This document shows positions 34,453-42,924 of a stretch of DNA of 64,000 nt, piece after piece. The stretch is taken from the NCBI RefSeq assembly GCF_022919155.1, contig NZ_CP095045.1, forward strand, positions 3,162,001-3,226,000, written 5' to 3'. The number at the start of each line of letters is the position of its first letter. Position 1 is the first letter of the stretch. The notes beneath the pieces were generated by a model. It did no database searches, was not told the DNA's origin, and was given only the letters and a program-made list of their open reading frames with translations. Made by a program: the position numbers and the translations under genes. This DNA is from Leucobacter allii (GTDB lineage Bacteria > Actinomycetota > Actinomycetes > Actinomycetales > Microbacteriaceae).

Positions 34453-34661
34453 GTTGTGTCCTTCCAGGGCATCGACGCGATCGCCACGCCCCTGATCTGG
34501 TTCAGGTTTCCCCACCGCTACGGAGGGTCCGATCGGTTGATCGCTACGAATCTACCCCAGTTCGTTGGAATTCTGCGGATTTTACGCCGGATTTCCCGAT
34601 GCGGCGTGTCGCTGTTCGCCCGAAGCGGACCGGGGCGCCGCCGGCGCCCGAGGCGCTAAGG

Positions 34662-34672
34662 TTGTAGGACAA
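34662..34672. promoter_or_regulatory. FadR-type operator overlapping the start codon of the regulator
   Basis: TTGTAGGACAA is a TTGT/ACAA inverted repeat and fits TNGTNNNACNA exactly. It ends on the first base of the ATG of the FCD regulator, so binding would block its own expression. The exact reverse complement occurs at 38297-38307. Confidence 0.65.
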
Positions 34673-35373
34673 TGCCTGAGATCTCCGATATCGCGCTCCA
34701 CCGGGTCAGCACCGCGGAGGCCGTCGCCGACGCCCTAGTGGGGCTCATCGTCTCGGGCACCCTGCCGGCCGGCGAGCCGCTGCGGGAGAGCAGCCTCGCC
34801 GCGAAGCTCGGCGTCTCGCGGAACTCCCTGCGCGAGGCGATCCGCCTGCTCGAGCGCAGCCGTCTCGTGCAGTACGAGATCCACCGCGGCGCGATCGTCA
34901 GCACGCCGACGCTCGAGGACCTCGACGATCTCACCCGCACCCGGCGCCAGCTCGAGCTCGCCGCGGTGCGCTGCACGCCGAGCGAGGCGCAGCTCGAGCA
35001 GCTCCGCGCGGCCTTCGCGCAGCTCACGCGCACCTCGGAGCAGCAGCGGGCCGAGGCCATCGTGGCCGCCGACCTCGCCCTGCACCAGGCGATCGTGGAT
35101 CTGCTCGGCAGCGAGCGCATGAGCAGCTTCTACCGGCAGATCGGCAAGGAGCTCGTCTTCTACTTCACGGTGCTCTCCTACACCGATGAGGAGTACGCGC
35201 ATCCGAAGGCGTCGATCATCGACCGCCACCAGGGGATCATCGATGCGATCCTCTCGGGCGACCGGGATCGCGCGCACGACCTCCTCGCCGGGCACATCGA
35301 GGAGAACCACGAGCGGCTCGCCGAGATCCTGACCGCGCGGATCGCCGCCGCCGCTCCGGCCGCGACCCGGTAG
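34672..35373 (+). CDS. GntR-family regulator, FCD subfamily, of the gab-like operon
   Basis: 233 residues. Winged helix at about 12-75 (GLIVSGTLPAGEPLRES, LGVSRNSLREAIRLLERSRLV, HRGAIVS), FCD domain at about 85-220 (DLALHQAIVDLLGSERM, RHQGIIDAILSGDRDRAHDLLAGHIEENH with metal-binding His). It converges on the gabT-like gene. The operator at its start and the identical one before the aldehyde dehydrogenase gene identify its targets. Confidence 0.93.
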   Translation: MPEISDIALHRVSTAEAVADALVGLIVSGTLPAGEPLRESSLAAKLGVSRNSLREAIRLLERSRLVQYEIHRGAIVSTPTLEDLDDLTRTRRQLELAAVRCTPSEAQLEQLRAAFAQLTRTSEQQRAEAIVAADLALHQAIVDLLGSERMSSFYRQIGKELVFYFTVLSYTDEEYAHPKASIIDRHQGIIDAILSGDRDRAHDLLAGHIEENHERLAEILTARIAAAAPAATR

Positions 35374-35404
35374 CCGCGCGGCCGGAGCGGCGGCGGAGCG
35401 CCCG

Positions 35405-36724
35405 CTACCGCGCGGCGAACGCCGCGTCGAGGATCTCCAGCGCCTCGTCGATGAGCTCGTCGGAGATGTTCACCTGGGGCAGGAGGCGCAGGACGTGCCC
35501 GTCGCTGCCGCCCGCCATCGTGAGGAGGCCCCGCGCCGCGGCCTCGCGGTGCACCCGCGCGAAGGCCGCGGCGTCGGGCTCGCCGGCGGCGTCGACGAGC
35601 TCGACGCCGTGGAGCGCGCCGAGGCCGCGGACGTCGCCGATGACGGCGTGCTTCGCCTGCAGCGCACGGAGGCCGGCCTGGATGCGCTCGCCGATCTCGA
35701 CGGTGCGCTCGAGCACGCCGGGCTCCCGGAGCTGACGGATGACCTCGACGGCCGCGGCGCACCCCACGGGGTTGCCGCTGAAGGTGCCGCTGAGCCCGCC
35801 CGCGGGGATCGCGTCCATGATCTCGGACCGGCCGGTGACCGCCGATACGGGGATCCCCGCCGCGATCGCCTTCGCCGTGACGACGAGGTCGGGCACGAGC
35901 CCGAAGTGCTCGCTCGCGTAGAGCCTGCCGGTGCGCCCGAGGCCGGTCTGGATCTCGTCGGCGATGATCACGATGCCGTGCTCACGGCACCAGGCCTGCA
36001 GCGTCTCGAGGTATCCGGGGGCGGGCACGACCACGCCGCCCTCCCCCTGGATCGGCTCGATCACGAGGCAGGCGAGGTTCTGGGCGCCCGAGGTCTTCTC
36101 GAGCTGCCGGATCCCGCGGCGCGCAGCCTCGGCGCCGTCGAGCCCGTCCTGGAACGGGTAGGAGTTCGGGATCCGGTAGATCTCGCCCGGACGGGGACCG
36201 ACGTGCGCCGAGTAGGGCTGCGCCTTGTAGTTCATGCCGAGCGTGAGGTTCGTGCGCCCGTGGTAGCCGTGGTCGACCACGGCGATGCCGTTGCGGCGGG
36301 TGTGGGCGCGCGCGATCTTCACCGCGTTCTCGATGGCCTCGGCGCCGGTCGAGGAGAGCACCGACTTCTTGGCGAAGTCTCCGGGGGTGATCTCGGTGAG
36401 GAGCCTGGCGACCTCGACGTAGAGCTCGTACGGCGTGATCGTGAAGAGGGTGTGGGTGAACCTCCGGCTCTGCGCGAGCATGGCGCCGAGCGCCGCCTCG
36501 TTGCCGTGGCCGAGCGAGGTGACGCCGATGCCGCAGCCGAAGTCGATGAACTCGTTGCCGTCGACGTCGGTGAGGATCGACCCCTCGGCCCGGTCGATGT
36601 AGACCGGCAGGAGCGGCGAGACGGAGGCGGAGACGAACTCCTCGCGCTGGGCGTTGAGGGCCTGCGAGCGGGGGCCGGGCACCGCGGTGCGGATGCGCTT
36701 CGGGCGGGTGGCGATGGTGGTCAT
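35405..36724 (-). CDS. gabT: Class III aminotransferase, 4-aminobutyrate aminotransferase-like
   Basis: 439 residues. FIDFGCGIGVTSLGHGN, STGAEAIENAVKIAR (PLP phosphate), YHGRTNLTLG, VIEPIQGEGGV, IADEIQTGLGRTG (PLP Asp) and the Schiff-base Lys in VVTAKAIAAGIP. Transfers the omega-amino group of GABA, or of a similar diamino acid such as diaminobutyrate, to 2-oxoglutarate. It starts 11 bases after the aldehyde dehydrogenase stop. The name rests on family resemblance and the neighbouring dehydrogenase; DoeD-like diaminobutyrate transaminase is an alternative. Confidence 0.88.
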   Translation of the reverse strand: MTTIATRPKRIRTAVPGPRSQALNAQREEFVSASVSPLLPVYIDRAEGSILTDVDGNEFIDFGCGIGVTSLGHGNEAALGAMLAQSRRFTHTLFTITPYELYVEVARLLTEITPGDFAKKSVLSSTGAEAIENAVKIARAHTRRNGIAVVDHGYHGRTNLTLGMNYKAQPYSAHVGPRPGEIYRIPNSYPFQDGLDGAEAARRGIRQLEKTSGAQNLACLVIEPIQGEGGVVVPAPGYLETLQAWCREHGIVIIADEIQTGLGRTGRLYASEHFGLVPDLVVTAKAIAAGIPVSAVTGRSEIMDAIPAGGLSGTFSGNPVGCAAAVEVIRQLREPGVLERTVEIGERIQAGLRALQAKHAVIGDVRGLGALHGVELVDAAGEPDAAAFARVHREAAARGLLTMAGGSDGHVLRLLPQVNISDELIDEALEILDAAFAAR

Positions 36725-36735
36725 GCGTGGCTCCT

Positions 36736-38250
36736 TCAGGATGCGTCGGTGCGGGATGCGGGGCGCGGTTCGGCCGTCGCTCGGCGGGCGATGTTGTAGA
36801 AACGGATCTCCTGGTACTCCTCGAGCCCCTCGCCGCTGCCCTCGCGGCCGAGCCCGGACTGCTTGACCCCGCCGAAGGGGGCGGCCGGATTGGAGGGGAC
36901 GCCGTTGTTGATGCCCACGAGGCCGGTCTCGAGGGCGTCGGCCACGTTGAGGGCCCGGTCGAGGTTCTCGGTGAAGACGTAGCCGGCCAGCCCGAAGGGC
37001 GTATGGTTGGCGGCCGCGATCGCCTCGGCCTCCCCGGAGAAGCGGCTGATCGCCGCCACCGGGCCGAAGATCTCGGTGTTCGCGATCTCGGCACCCGCCG
37101 GCACCCGGTCGAGCACGGTCGCCTCGAAGAAGTAGCCGGCGCCCTCCCGCGCCGAGCCGCCCGCGCGCAGCTCGGCGCCGCGCTCCACCGCGTCGCCGAC
37201 GAGCCGGGAGAAGTTCTCGACCGCGGCCCGGTTCACGACGGGGCCGAGCCCGGCGCCCTCCGCGATCGCGTGCCCGAGCCGCACGCCGGCCATGCGCTCC
37301 GCGAAGGCCTCGACGAAGGCGTCGGCGATGCCGTCCTGCACGAGGATCCGGTTGGCGGCGATGCAGGACTGCCCGCCGTTGCGCATCTTCGCGGCGTAGG
37401 CCCCCTCCACGGCCCGTTCGAGATCCGCGTCGTCGAACACGATGAGGGGCGCATTGCCGCCGAGCTCCATCGAGCTCTTGACCACGTGCCGCGCGGCGAG
37501 GCCCATGAGCGTCGAGCCGACCCCGGTCGAACCGGTGAAGGAGATCTTGCGGGTGCGGGGGTCGGCGAGGACGGCCTCGCTGAAGGCGCGCGAGTCGGTG
37601 GTGGTGACGACGCGCATGAGCTCGCGCGGCACCCCGGCCTCGACCATGAGTTCGACCGTGAGCAGCGTCGTGAGCGGGGTGAGGCTCGCGGGCTTGATCA
37701 CCGCCCCGCAGCCCGCGGCGAGCGCCGGCGCGATCTTGCGGGTGATCATGGCCATGGGGAAGTTCCAGGGGGCGATGAGCACGGACAGCCCGACGGGGGC
37801 GCGCCTCGTGAGGATCGTCGAGCCGCCCGCCGGGTTCTCGCGGTAGTTCCCGCCCGGCCGCAGCAGCTCCTCGGCGTACCAGCGGACGTAGTCGCCCGCG
37901 TACTGCACCTCGCCGGCGGCCTCGACGAGGGTCTTGCCCATCTCGCGGCTGATCACCGCCGCGAGCCGGTCCCGGTTCGCCAGGAGCACCTCGTACGCCC
38001 GGCGGAGGGTGTCGGAACGGTGGCGCGGCGTGGTCGCGGCCCAAGCGCGCCCCGCCGCGTCGGCGATGCCGAGCTGCTCCACGGCGGCGGCCGCATCGAA
38101 GCTCGGAAGCGTGGCGATGCGCTCCTCGGTCGAGGGGTCGAGCACCGCGAACTCGCCCGCGCCCGGCTCGTGGTTCGCGAAGCCCGGCAGGCTCGCGAGG
38201 GCGGCGTCGGAGGCGGCGGTGCGCTCCGCGGAGGGCGTGAGCAGGGTCAT
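36736..38250 (-). CDS. gabD: Succinate-semialdehyde dehydrogenase-like aldehyde dehydrogenase
   Basis: 504 residues: APWNFPMAM, FTGSTGVGSTL, catalytic Glu in SMELGGNAP and catalytic Cys in NGGQSCIAANR, then TEIFGPVAAI and PFGGVKQSGLGREG near the end. Oxidises the semialdehyde produced by the downstream aminotransferase to the acid with NAD(P). First gene of the two-gene operon. A FadR-type operator lies 47 bases before its ATG. Aspartate-semialdehyde dehydrogenase (DoeC-like) activity cannot be excluded. Confidence 0.9.
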   Translation of the reverse strand: MTLLTPSAERTAASDAALASLPGFANHEPGAGEFAVLDPSTEERIATLPSFDAAAAVEQLGIADAAGRAWAATTPRHRSDTLRRAYEVLLANRDRLAAVISREMGKTLVEAAGEVQYAGDYVRWYAEELLRPGGNYRENPAGGSTILTRRAPVGLSVLIAPWNFPMAMITRKIAPALAAGCGAVIKPASLTPLTTLLTVELMVEAGVPRELMRVVTTTDSRAFSEAVLADPRTRKISFTGSTGVGSTLMGLAARHVVKSSMELGGNAPLIVFDDADLERAVEGAYAAKMRNGGQSCIAANRILVQDGIADAFVEAFAERMAGVRLGHAIAEGAGLGPVVNRAAVENFSRLVGDAVERGAELRAGGSAREGAGYFFEATVLDRVPAGAEIANTEIFGPVAAISRFSGEAEAIAAANHTPFGLAGYVFTENLDRALNVADALETGLVGINNGVPSNPAAPFGGVKQSGLGREGSGEGLEEYQEIRFYNIARRATAEPRPASRTDAS

Positions 38251-38296
38251 GTGATGCGTCCTTCCATGCGGCTCATCCGGGACACACGTTGTCCCG

Positions 38297-38307
38297 TTGT
38301 CCTACAA
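38297..38307. promoter_or_regulatory. FadR-type operator before the gabD-gabT operon
   Basis: TTGTCCTACAA is the exact reverse complement of the site at 34662-34672. A further TTGTCC lies 8 bases to the left (38289-38294) and an ACAAC to the right, hinting at cooperative binding. It lies in the 110-base gap between the SDR stop and the aldehyde dehydrogenase start. Confidence 0.65.
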
Positions 38308-38360
38308 TACAACATTCGACACCGCATCGGGTCCGAACGGTGCGGGCCGTGCGCGGGTCG

Positions 38361-39113
38361 CTACTTCGCCAGGTATCCGCCCTCGACCGGGATCGAGACG
38401 CCCGTGAGGTACGCGGCCTCCGGCGAGGCGAGGAAGGCGACGACGGCCGCCACGTCGGCGGGCTCGGCGATCCGGCCGAGCGGGATCGCCTCGGCCACGC
38501 GCCTGGCCTCGCCCTCGGGGTCGGGCAGGCCGTCGAGCCACTCCTGGTAGAGCGGTGTGCGCGTCATGCCGGGCGCCACGGCGTTCACCCGGATGTCATG
38601 CGGCGCGAGATCGATCGCTGCCGCCTTCGTGAACGCGAGCATGGCCCCCTTCGAGGCGCTGTAGACCCCCATCGTCGGCACGCCGATGCTCGCGAGACGG
38701 GAGGTGACGTTCACGATCGAGCCGCCGTCGCCCTGCTCCCGCATCTGCCGGGCGGCGGCGATGAGCAGGTTCATGGCCGCGAAGGTGTTCGTCTCGAAGG
38801 TGCGGCGGATCTCCTCCTCGCCGACCTCCAGCAGCTCGTTCGTGTGGTCGATGGCGGCGTTGTTCACGGCGACGTCGAGCCGACCGAACTCGGCGACGGT
38901 GCGCGCCACGACCTCCGCCGCCGCCCCGGTCTCGGTCAGGTCGGCGCGGAGGAAGCGCGCCCCCGGGCCGAGGCGGCGCTCCACCTCCCGGCCGCGCTCC
39001 GCGCTGCGGCCGGTCACGGCGACGCGGAGCCCCCGCTCCCGCAGCTGCTCGGCGATGACGATCCCGATCCCGGAAGTGGCGCCCGTCACGAGGGCGACGC
39101 GTGCGTCAGTCAT
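38361..39113 (-). CDS. SDR family oxidoreductase
   Basis: 250-residue classical SDR: VTGATSGIGI, NNAAIDH, catalytic Ser/Tyr/Lys in VTSRLAS and YSASKGA, C-terminal PVEGGYLAK. It closely resembles the SDR at 43820-44617 (shared NAVAPGMTRTPL and ASPE-Y-TG segments). Its ATG lies 8 bases inside the M20 gene end, so it is the fourth gene of the M24-aminotransferase-M20-SDR operon. Confidence 0.92.
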   Translation of the reverse strand: MTDARVALVTGATSGIGIVIAEQLRERGLRVAVTGRSAERGREVERRLGPGARFLRADLTETGAAAEVVARTVAEFGRLDVAVNNAAIDHTNELLEVGEEEIRRTFETNTFAAMNLLIAAARQMREQGDGGSIVNVTSRLASIGVPTMGVYSASKGAMLAFTKAAAIDLAPHDIRVNAVAPGMTRTPLYQEWLDGLPDPEGEARRVAEAIPLGRIAEPADVAAVVAFLASPEAAYLTGVSIPVEGGYLAK

Positions 39114-40395
39114 GTGCTGTTCCTCCTGCTGCGATGGTCTGCGGGAGCCCGCGGTCGGCCGGCGTCGCCGGCGAGGACGCCGCCAGCCCGAGGGCGATGA
39201 GCGCGTAGGCCCTGGCCGCCGTGACGAGGTCGGCGAGCTCGACGCGCTCGTCGGGCTGGTGGGCCTGGGCGTTGATGTCGCCTGGGCCGAGGATGATCGT
39301 CGGGGCGCCGTGATGCTCGGCGATGAAGCCGCCCTCGCAGGCGGCGGTCCACCCGGTGATCGCGACGGCGGCGCCGAGCCGGCGGAGCGCGTCGGCCGCG
39401 ATGCCGACCACGGCCGCCGCGTCGTCGGCCCGGAACCCCGGCATGACCATGTCGACGCGCCCCCGCACCTCGATGCGCTCGGCGCCGGCGATCCCCGACG
39501 CCGCGATGTCGGCGCGGGCGAGGCCGAGGAGCGCGTCGAGGATCCGCCCCGGGTCCTCCCCCGGCATCGTGCGGCGATCGATCGTGAGGCTCGTCGCGCG
39601 CGGCACCATCGAGGTGCCGCTGCCGCCCGCGATGGTGCCGACATTCCATGTCGGCGTGCCGAGCAGCGGGTCGGCGGGACCGGCGACGGCGCGGTCGTGG
39701 AGTCCGCGCACGAGCTCCACGATGCGCGCGGCCGCCGAGATCGAGCTCGCGCCGTCCGCCGGCCGACCGGCATGGGCCGAGGCGCCGACGACGTCGACGG
39801 CCAGGTTCGTGGCACCCCGGCAGCCGATCACGATCTCGAGGTCGGTCGGCTCGGCGACGATGCAGGCGAGGTAGTCGCGCGGCGGATGCTCGGCGAGCCA
39901 GGCGCGCACCCCCTGCGAGCGGTCCTCCTCGTCGACCGTGCACAGGAGCTCGAGCCGGATGCCGGGCGCCTCCCCGTGCACGGCGGCCATCGCGGCGAGC
40001 ACCGCGGCGAGTCCGCCCTTCATGTCGGCGGCGCCGCGGCCGACGATCGCCTCGCCGCGCACGCCCGCGACGCGCCGCGCCGCGAAGGCGTCGGCGCTCC
40101 AGCCCTCGCCCGCCGGCACGACATCGCTGTGCCCGAGGAAGAGCACGGCGGGCCCGTCCTCGGGGCCGATCGCGGCGTGCAGATTGGGGCGACCGGGGGC
40201 GAGCTCCTGCAGCTCGACGGTCGCGCCGATGCGCTCGCACGCCGCGCGCAGCCGCCTGACGGTCTCCGCCTCGGTCTCGCCGGGGTTCTCGCCGCGCCCG
40301 CCGATGAGCTCGCAGGTGTCGGCGGCGATGCGCGCCGCGTCGATCGCCGCGATCGCCCGCGCGGCCGCGCCGGCGCCGCCCACGGCGCCGCTCAT
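39106..40395 (-). CDS. M20-family metal-dependent deacylase/peptidase (ArgE/DapE-like)
   Basis: 429 residues. Metal ligands: His in FLGHSDVVPAG, Asp in GRGAADMKGG, Glu-Glu in CTVDEEDRSQG, then AEPTDLE and the C-terminal His in NAQAHQPDERVE. The central dimerisation domain begins at GCRGATNLAVDVVGASAHAGRP. This family removes N-acetyl or N-succinyl groups from amino acids. Next to a DoeA-like protein it could deacylate an N-acyl diamino acid, the role played by the unrelated DoeB in ectoine breakdown. ATGA overlap with the aminotransferase gene. Confidence 0.9.
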   Translation of the reverse strand: MSGAVGGAGAAARAIAAIDAARIAADTCELIGGRGENPGETEAETVRRLRAACERIGATVELQELAPGRPNLHAAIGPEDGPAVLFLGHSDVVPAGEGWSADAFAARRVAGVRGEAIVGRGAADMKGGLAAVLAAMAAVHGEAPGIRLELLCTVDEEDRSQGVRAWLAEHPPRDYLACIVAEPTDLEIVIGCRGATNLAVDVVGASAHAGRPADGASSISAAARIVELVRGLHDRAVAGPADPLLGTPTWNVGTIAGGSGTSMVPRATSLTIDRRTMPGEDPGRILDALLGLARADIAASGIAGAERIEVRGRVDMVMPGFRADDAAAVVGIAADALRRLGAAVAITGWTAACEGGFIAEHHGAPTIILGPGDINAQAHQPDERVELADLVTAARAYALIALGLAASSPATPADRGLPQTIAAGGTAHD

Positions 40396-41612
40396 CGGAC
40401 GCCGCCCGCGCCGCCGCCCGCGGTTCGCTCGGCCGCCCGCGCCAGCCGTTCGACGCCCTCGGCGATGCGCTCGGGCGAGGAGGTGGCGAAGCACAGGCGC
40501 AGCGCGTCCCGCATGGATCCGTCGACGGTGAACGCGGGCCCCGGGATGTAGGCGACGCCCTCGGCGAGCGCATCGGGGAAGAGCGCCTCGGTGTCGAGGC
40601 CTCCGAGCTCGCCGGTGAAGGTCAGCCAGAGGAAGAAGCCGCCCTCGGGATCGGTGGCGACGACCCGGTCGCCGAAGACCCGGTCGAGCTCGCGGCGCAT
40701 GGCGTCCTTGCGCTCGCGGTAGAGCGGCAGCAGCCGGTCGACGTGCGGCCGCAGCCGCCCGGCCTCGAGGAAGGCGGCGACGCCGTGCTGGACCGGTACA
40801 CCCGTGCAGGTGTCCATGGCCTGCTTGGCGGCGACGGCGCGCTCGCGCAGCTCCGGATCGACGTCGATCCATCCGACGCGGAGTCCGGGGGCGATCGTCT
40901 TCGAGAAGGTGCGCACCTGGAAGACGAGGGGATGATCCGGGGCGATCTGCGCCAGGCTCGGGGCGGGATCCCCGTCGAAGCGGAGCATGCCGTAGGGGTC
41001 GTCCTCGATGACGAGGGCGCCCCAGCGTTCGGCGAGCTCGAGCAGGCGCACGCGCCGCTCGCGGCTCATCGTGACGCCCGTCGGGTTCTGGAAGGTCGGG
41101 ATCGTGTAGATCGCCCGCGGGAGCCGGCCGGCGCGCTCCACGAGCCCGGGCAGCGCGTCGACGACGAGTCCGTCCGCGTCCGTCGGGGCGCCGAGCACCT
41201 CGGCGCCGTAGCTGAGCGCCGTGGCGTGGCCGTTCGTGTAGGTGGGCGCCTCGACGATGACGAGATCGCCGGGATCGAGGCAGAGCTTGAACGCGAGGTC
41301 GAGGCCCTGCATCCCGCCGGTCGTCACCAGCACGCGCTCGTCGCGCGTGGGGGCGCCGGCCTCGGCGGCGAGCCGGAGAATCTGCTCGCGCAGCCGGGGC
41401 TCGCCCGCCGAATCGCCGTAGTCGTAGCGGCCACGGCGCGCGGTGGCGAAGGCCTCGTCGAGCTCGGCGATCGGCATGAGGTCCTCGCTCGGCGCGCCCA
41501 TGGCGAAGCGCACGACGTCGTGCGTCTGCGCGGCGAGCAGGGCCGTCGAGGAATCGATCAGGGAGCCGACGAGCTCCCGGTCGGAACGCGGCGGGGCGAG
41601 CAGGCGGGTCAT
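40392..41612 (-). CDS. Class I/II PLP-dependent aminotransferase (LysN/MocR-aminotransferase-like)
   Basis: 406 residues without a DNA-binding domain. RRGRYDYGDSAGEPRLREQI, TTGGMQGLDLAFK, PTYTNGH, TIPTFQNPTG, EDDPYGMLRF, Schiff-base Lys in RTFSKTIAPGLRVGW, and the substrate Arg in ALRLCFATSSPE. These enzymes use 2-aminoadipate, aromatic or branched amino acids. ATGA overlaps with both neighbours, so it is coupled to the M24 and M20 proteins. Confidence 0.92.
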   Translation of the reverse strand: MTRLLAPPRSDRELVGSLIDSSTALLAAQTHDVVRFAMGAPSEDLMPIAELDEAFATARRGRYDYGDSAGEPRLREQILRLAAEAGAPTRDERVLVTTGGMQGLDLAFKLCLDPGDLVIVEAPTYTNGHATALSYGAEVLGAPTDADGLVVDALPGLVERAGRLPRAIYTIPTFQNPTGVTMSRERRVRLLELAERWGALVIEDDPYGMLRFDGDPAPSLAQIAPDHPLVFQVRTFSKTIAPGLRVGWIDVDPELRERAVAAKQAMDTCTGVPVQHGVAAFLEAGRLRPHVDRLLPLYRERKDAMRRELDRVFGDRVVATDPEGGFFLWLTFTGELGGLDTEALFPDALAEGVAYIPGPAFTVDGSMRDALRLCFATSSPERIAEGVERLARAAERTAGGGAGGVR

Positions 41613-42793
41613 GGCGTCTCCTTCACGATGAGGCGTCGCGGGGCGTCGGTGAGCACGTCGGCGCCACCGGGGGCCACGCGCACGGATTCGGAGGCCTCGA
41701 AGCCGTAGCCGGTCATCCACATGCCGGCGATGACGTGGAAGGTCATGTTCTCCCGCAGCTCGGTGCGGTCGTCGGCGCGCAGGCTGACGGTGCGCTCGCC
41801 CCAGTCCGGCGGGAAGCCGATGCCGATCGAGTAGCCGAGGCGGGAGCGCTTCTCGAGTCCGTGCCCGGCGAGGACGCGCGAGAACGCCGCGTGCGCGTCG
41901 GCCGGGGTCCTGCCGGGCTCGAGCACGGCGAGCGCGGCGTCGAGGCCCTCGACCGTGACGGCGGCGAGGCGCTCGAGCTCGGGGCTCGGGCGGCCGAGCG
42001 CGACGGTGCGGGCGAGCGGGGCGTGGTAGCGGTGGTGCGCGCCCGCGAGCTCGATCGAGACGGCCGTGTCGGCGCCGAAGCGCTCGTCGGTCCAGGTGAG
42101 GTGCGGCGTGTCCGCGCCGTCGCCGTAGAGGAACATCGGGACGATGGCGGGGTAGTCGCCGTCGGCCCCCGCCACGCCGCGGGCCTGCGCGGCCTGGACC
42201 CGGGCGGCGAGCTCGTACAGCGGCACGCCCTCCTCGATCGCGTCGACGGCCGCGCGCATCGCGGCGCTCGCGACCCGCCCGGCGGCCCGCATCTCGCCGA
42301 TCTCGAAGTCGGACTTCACGAGCCGCACCCAGTTCACGAGCTCCCGGCTCTCCACGAGGTCCCATTCGGGGATCCCCTCGCGCAGGGCGAGGTACGAGCG
42401 CACCGCGAAGAAATGCGCGTCGCCCTCGAAGCCGATGCGGCCGCGGCGGGCGTGCCCGCGCTCGCGCAGCTGCTCGGCGACCCAGACCATCGGGTGGGTG
42501 TCGGGCCGGTGCACGAGCGGCTCCGGGTAGCCGAGCACGCCGTCCGCGTAGCGGATCGCCGTCCGGTGCGCGCCGAGCGCGTCCATCTCGCGCATGGCCA
42601 GCACCGGCTCCCCCTCGAGCGGCACGAAGAGGAGCTGCGGCGTGTAGAAGGACCACGCGTTGTAGCCGCTCAGGTAGAAGATATTCGCCGGGTCGGCGAC
42701 GAGGAGCCCGTCGAGCTCCGCCCCGCGCATGGCCGCGCGCACCCGTTCCAGGCGCGCGTCGAGCTCGGCCGGGGCGACGAGTGCTGCGGTCAT
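41609..42793 (-). CDS. M24-family (creatinase/ectoine hydrolase DoeA-like) hydrolase
   Basis: 394 residues. The N-terminal creatinase domain reads DPANIFYLSGYNAWSFYTPQ and the catalytic pita-bread half ends GYSIGIGFPPDWGERTVSL and RTELRENMTFHV. These segments match what I recall of DoeA/EutD ectoine hydrolases (GYDGWSFY, PPDWGERT) rather than prolidases. The usual five M24 metal ligands are replaced (SIELAG, YHAPLAR, GYSIG, MTFHVIAG), as expected for the metal-free creatinase/DoeA branch. First gene of the operon, divergent from the LysR gene. Substrate probably ectoine, hydroxyectoine or another cyclic amidine or amide. Confidence 0.85.
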   Translation of the reverse strand: MTAALVAPAELDARLERVRAAMRGAELDGLLVADPANIFYLSGYNAWSFYTPQLLFVPLEGEPVLAMREMDALGAHRTAIRYADGVLGYPEPLVHRPDTHPMVWVAEQLRERGHARRGRIGFEGDAHFFAVRSYLALREGIPEWDLVESRELVNWVRLVKSDFEIGEMRAAGRVASAAMRAAVDAIEEGVPLYELAARVQAAQARGVAGADGDYPAIVPMFLYGDGADTPHLTWTDERFGADTAVSIELAGAHHRYHAPLARTVALGRPSPELERLAAVTVEGLDAALAVLEPGRTPADAHAAFSRVLAGHGLEKRSRLGYSIGIGFPPDWGERTVSLRADDRTELRENMTFHVIAGMWMTGYGFEASESVRVAPGGADVLTDAPRRLIVKETP

Positions 42794-42803
42794 GGGGTCC
42801 TCC

Positions 42804-42837
42804 TGCGGTGCGACGGTGCGTGCGGTGCGACGGTGCC
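42804..42837. repeat. Direct repeat, 2 x 17 bp, in the M24-LysR divergent region
   Basis: TGCGGTGCGACGGTGCG and TGCGGTGCGACGGTGCC are adjacent and differ in the last base, about 10 bases before the M24 start. They could be a duplicated binding site or a recent slippage product. Confidence 0.85.
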
Positions 42838-42864
42838 TGCCCCCAGCCTAGGGAGACTCGACAT

Positions 42865-42888
42865 TTCGATGAAGCTGGCATGATCGAA
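42865..42888. promoter_or_regulatory. Candidate LysR operator
   Basis: TTCGAT-N12-ATCGAA is a perfect interrupted dyad in the divergent promoter, 37 bases before the LysR start. Its length and arm spacing suit a LysR-type recognition box; a third ATCGA follows at about 42900. Confidence 0.5.
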
Positions 42889-42924
42889 CAGTATTGTGAA
42901 TCGACAGTGAAGAGAGGAGGCGGG

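Noticed and set aside
34495..34540. Sequence resembling a TPP riboswitch 3' segment (CCTGATCTGG, CTACGGAGGG) before the HU gene
   Set aside because: The conserved elements are not in the right order on either strand and HU is not a thiamine gene.
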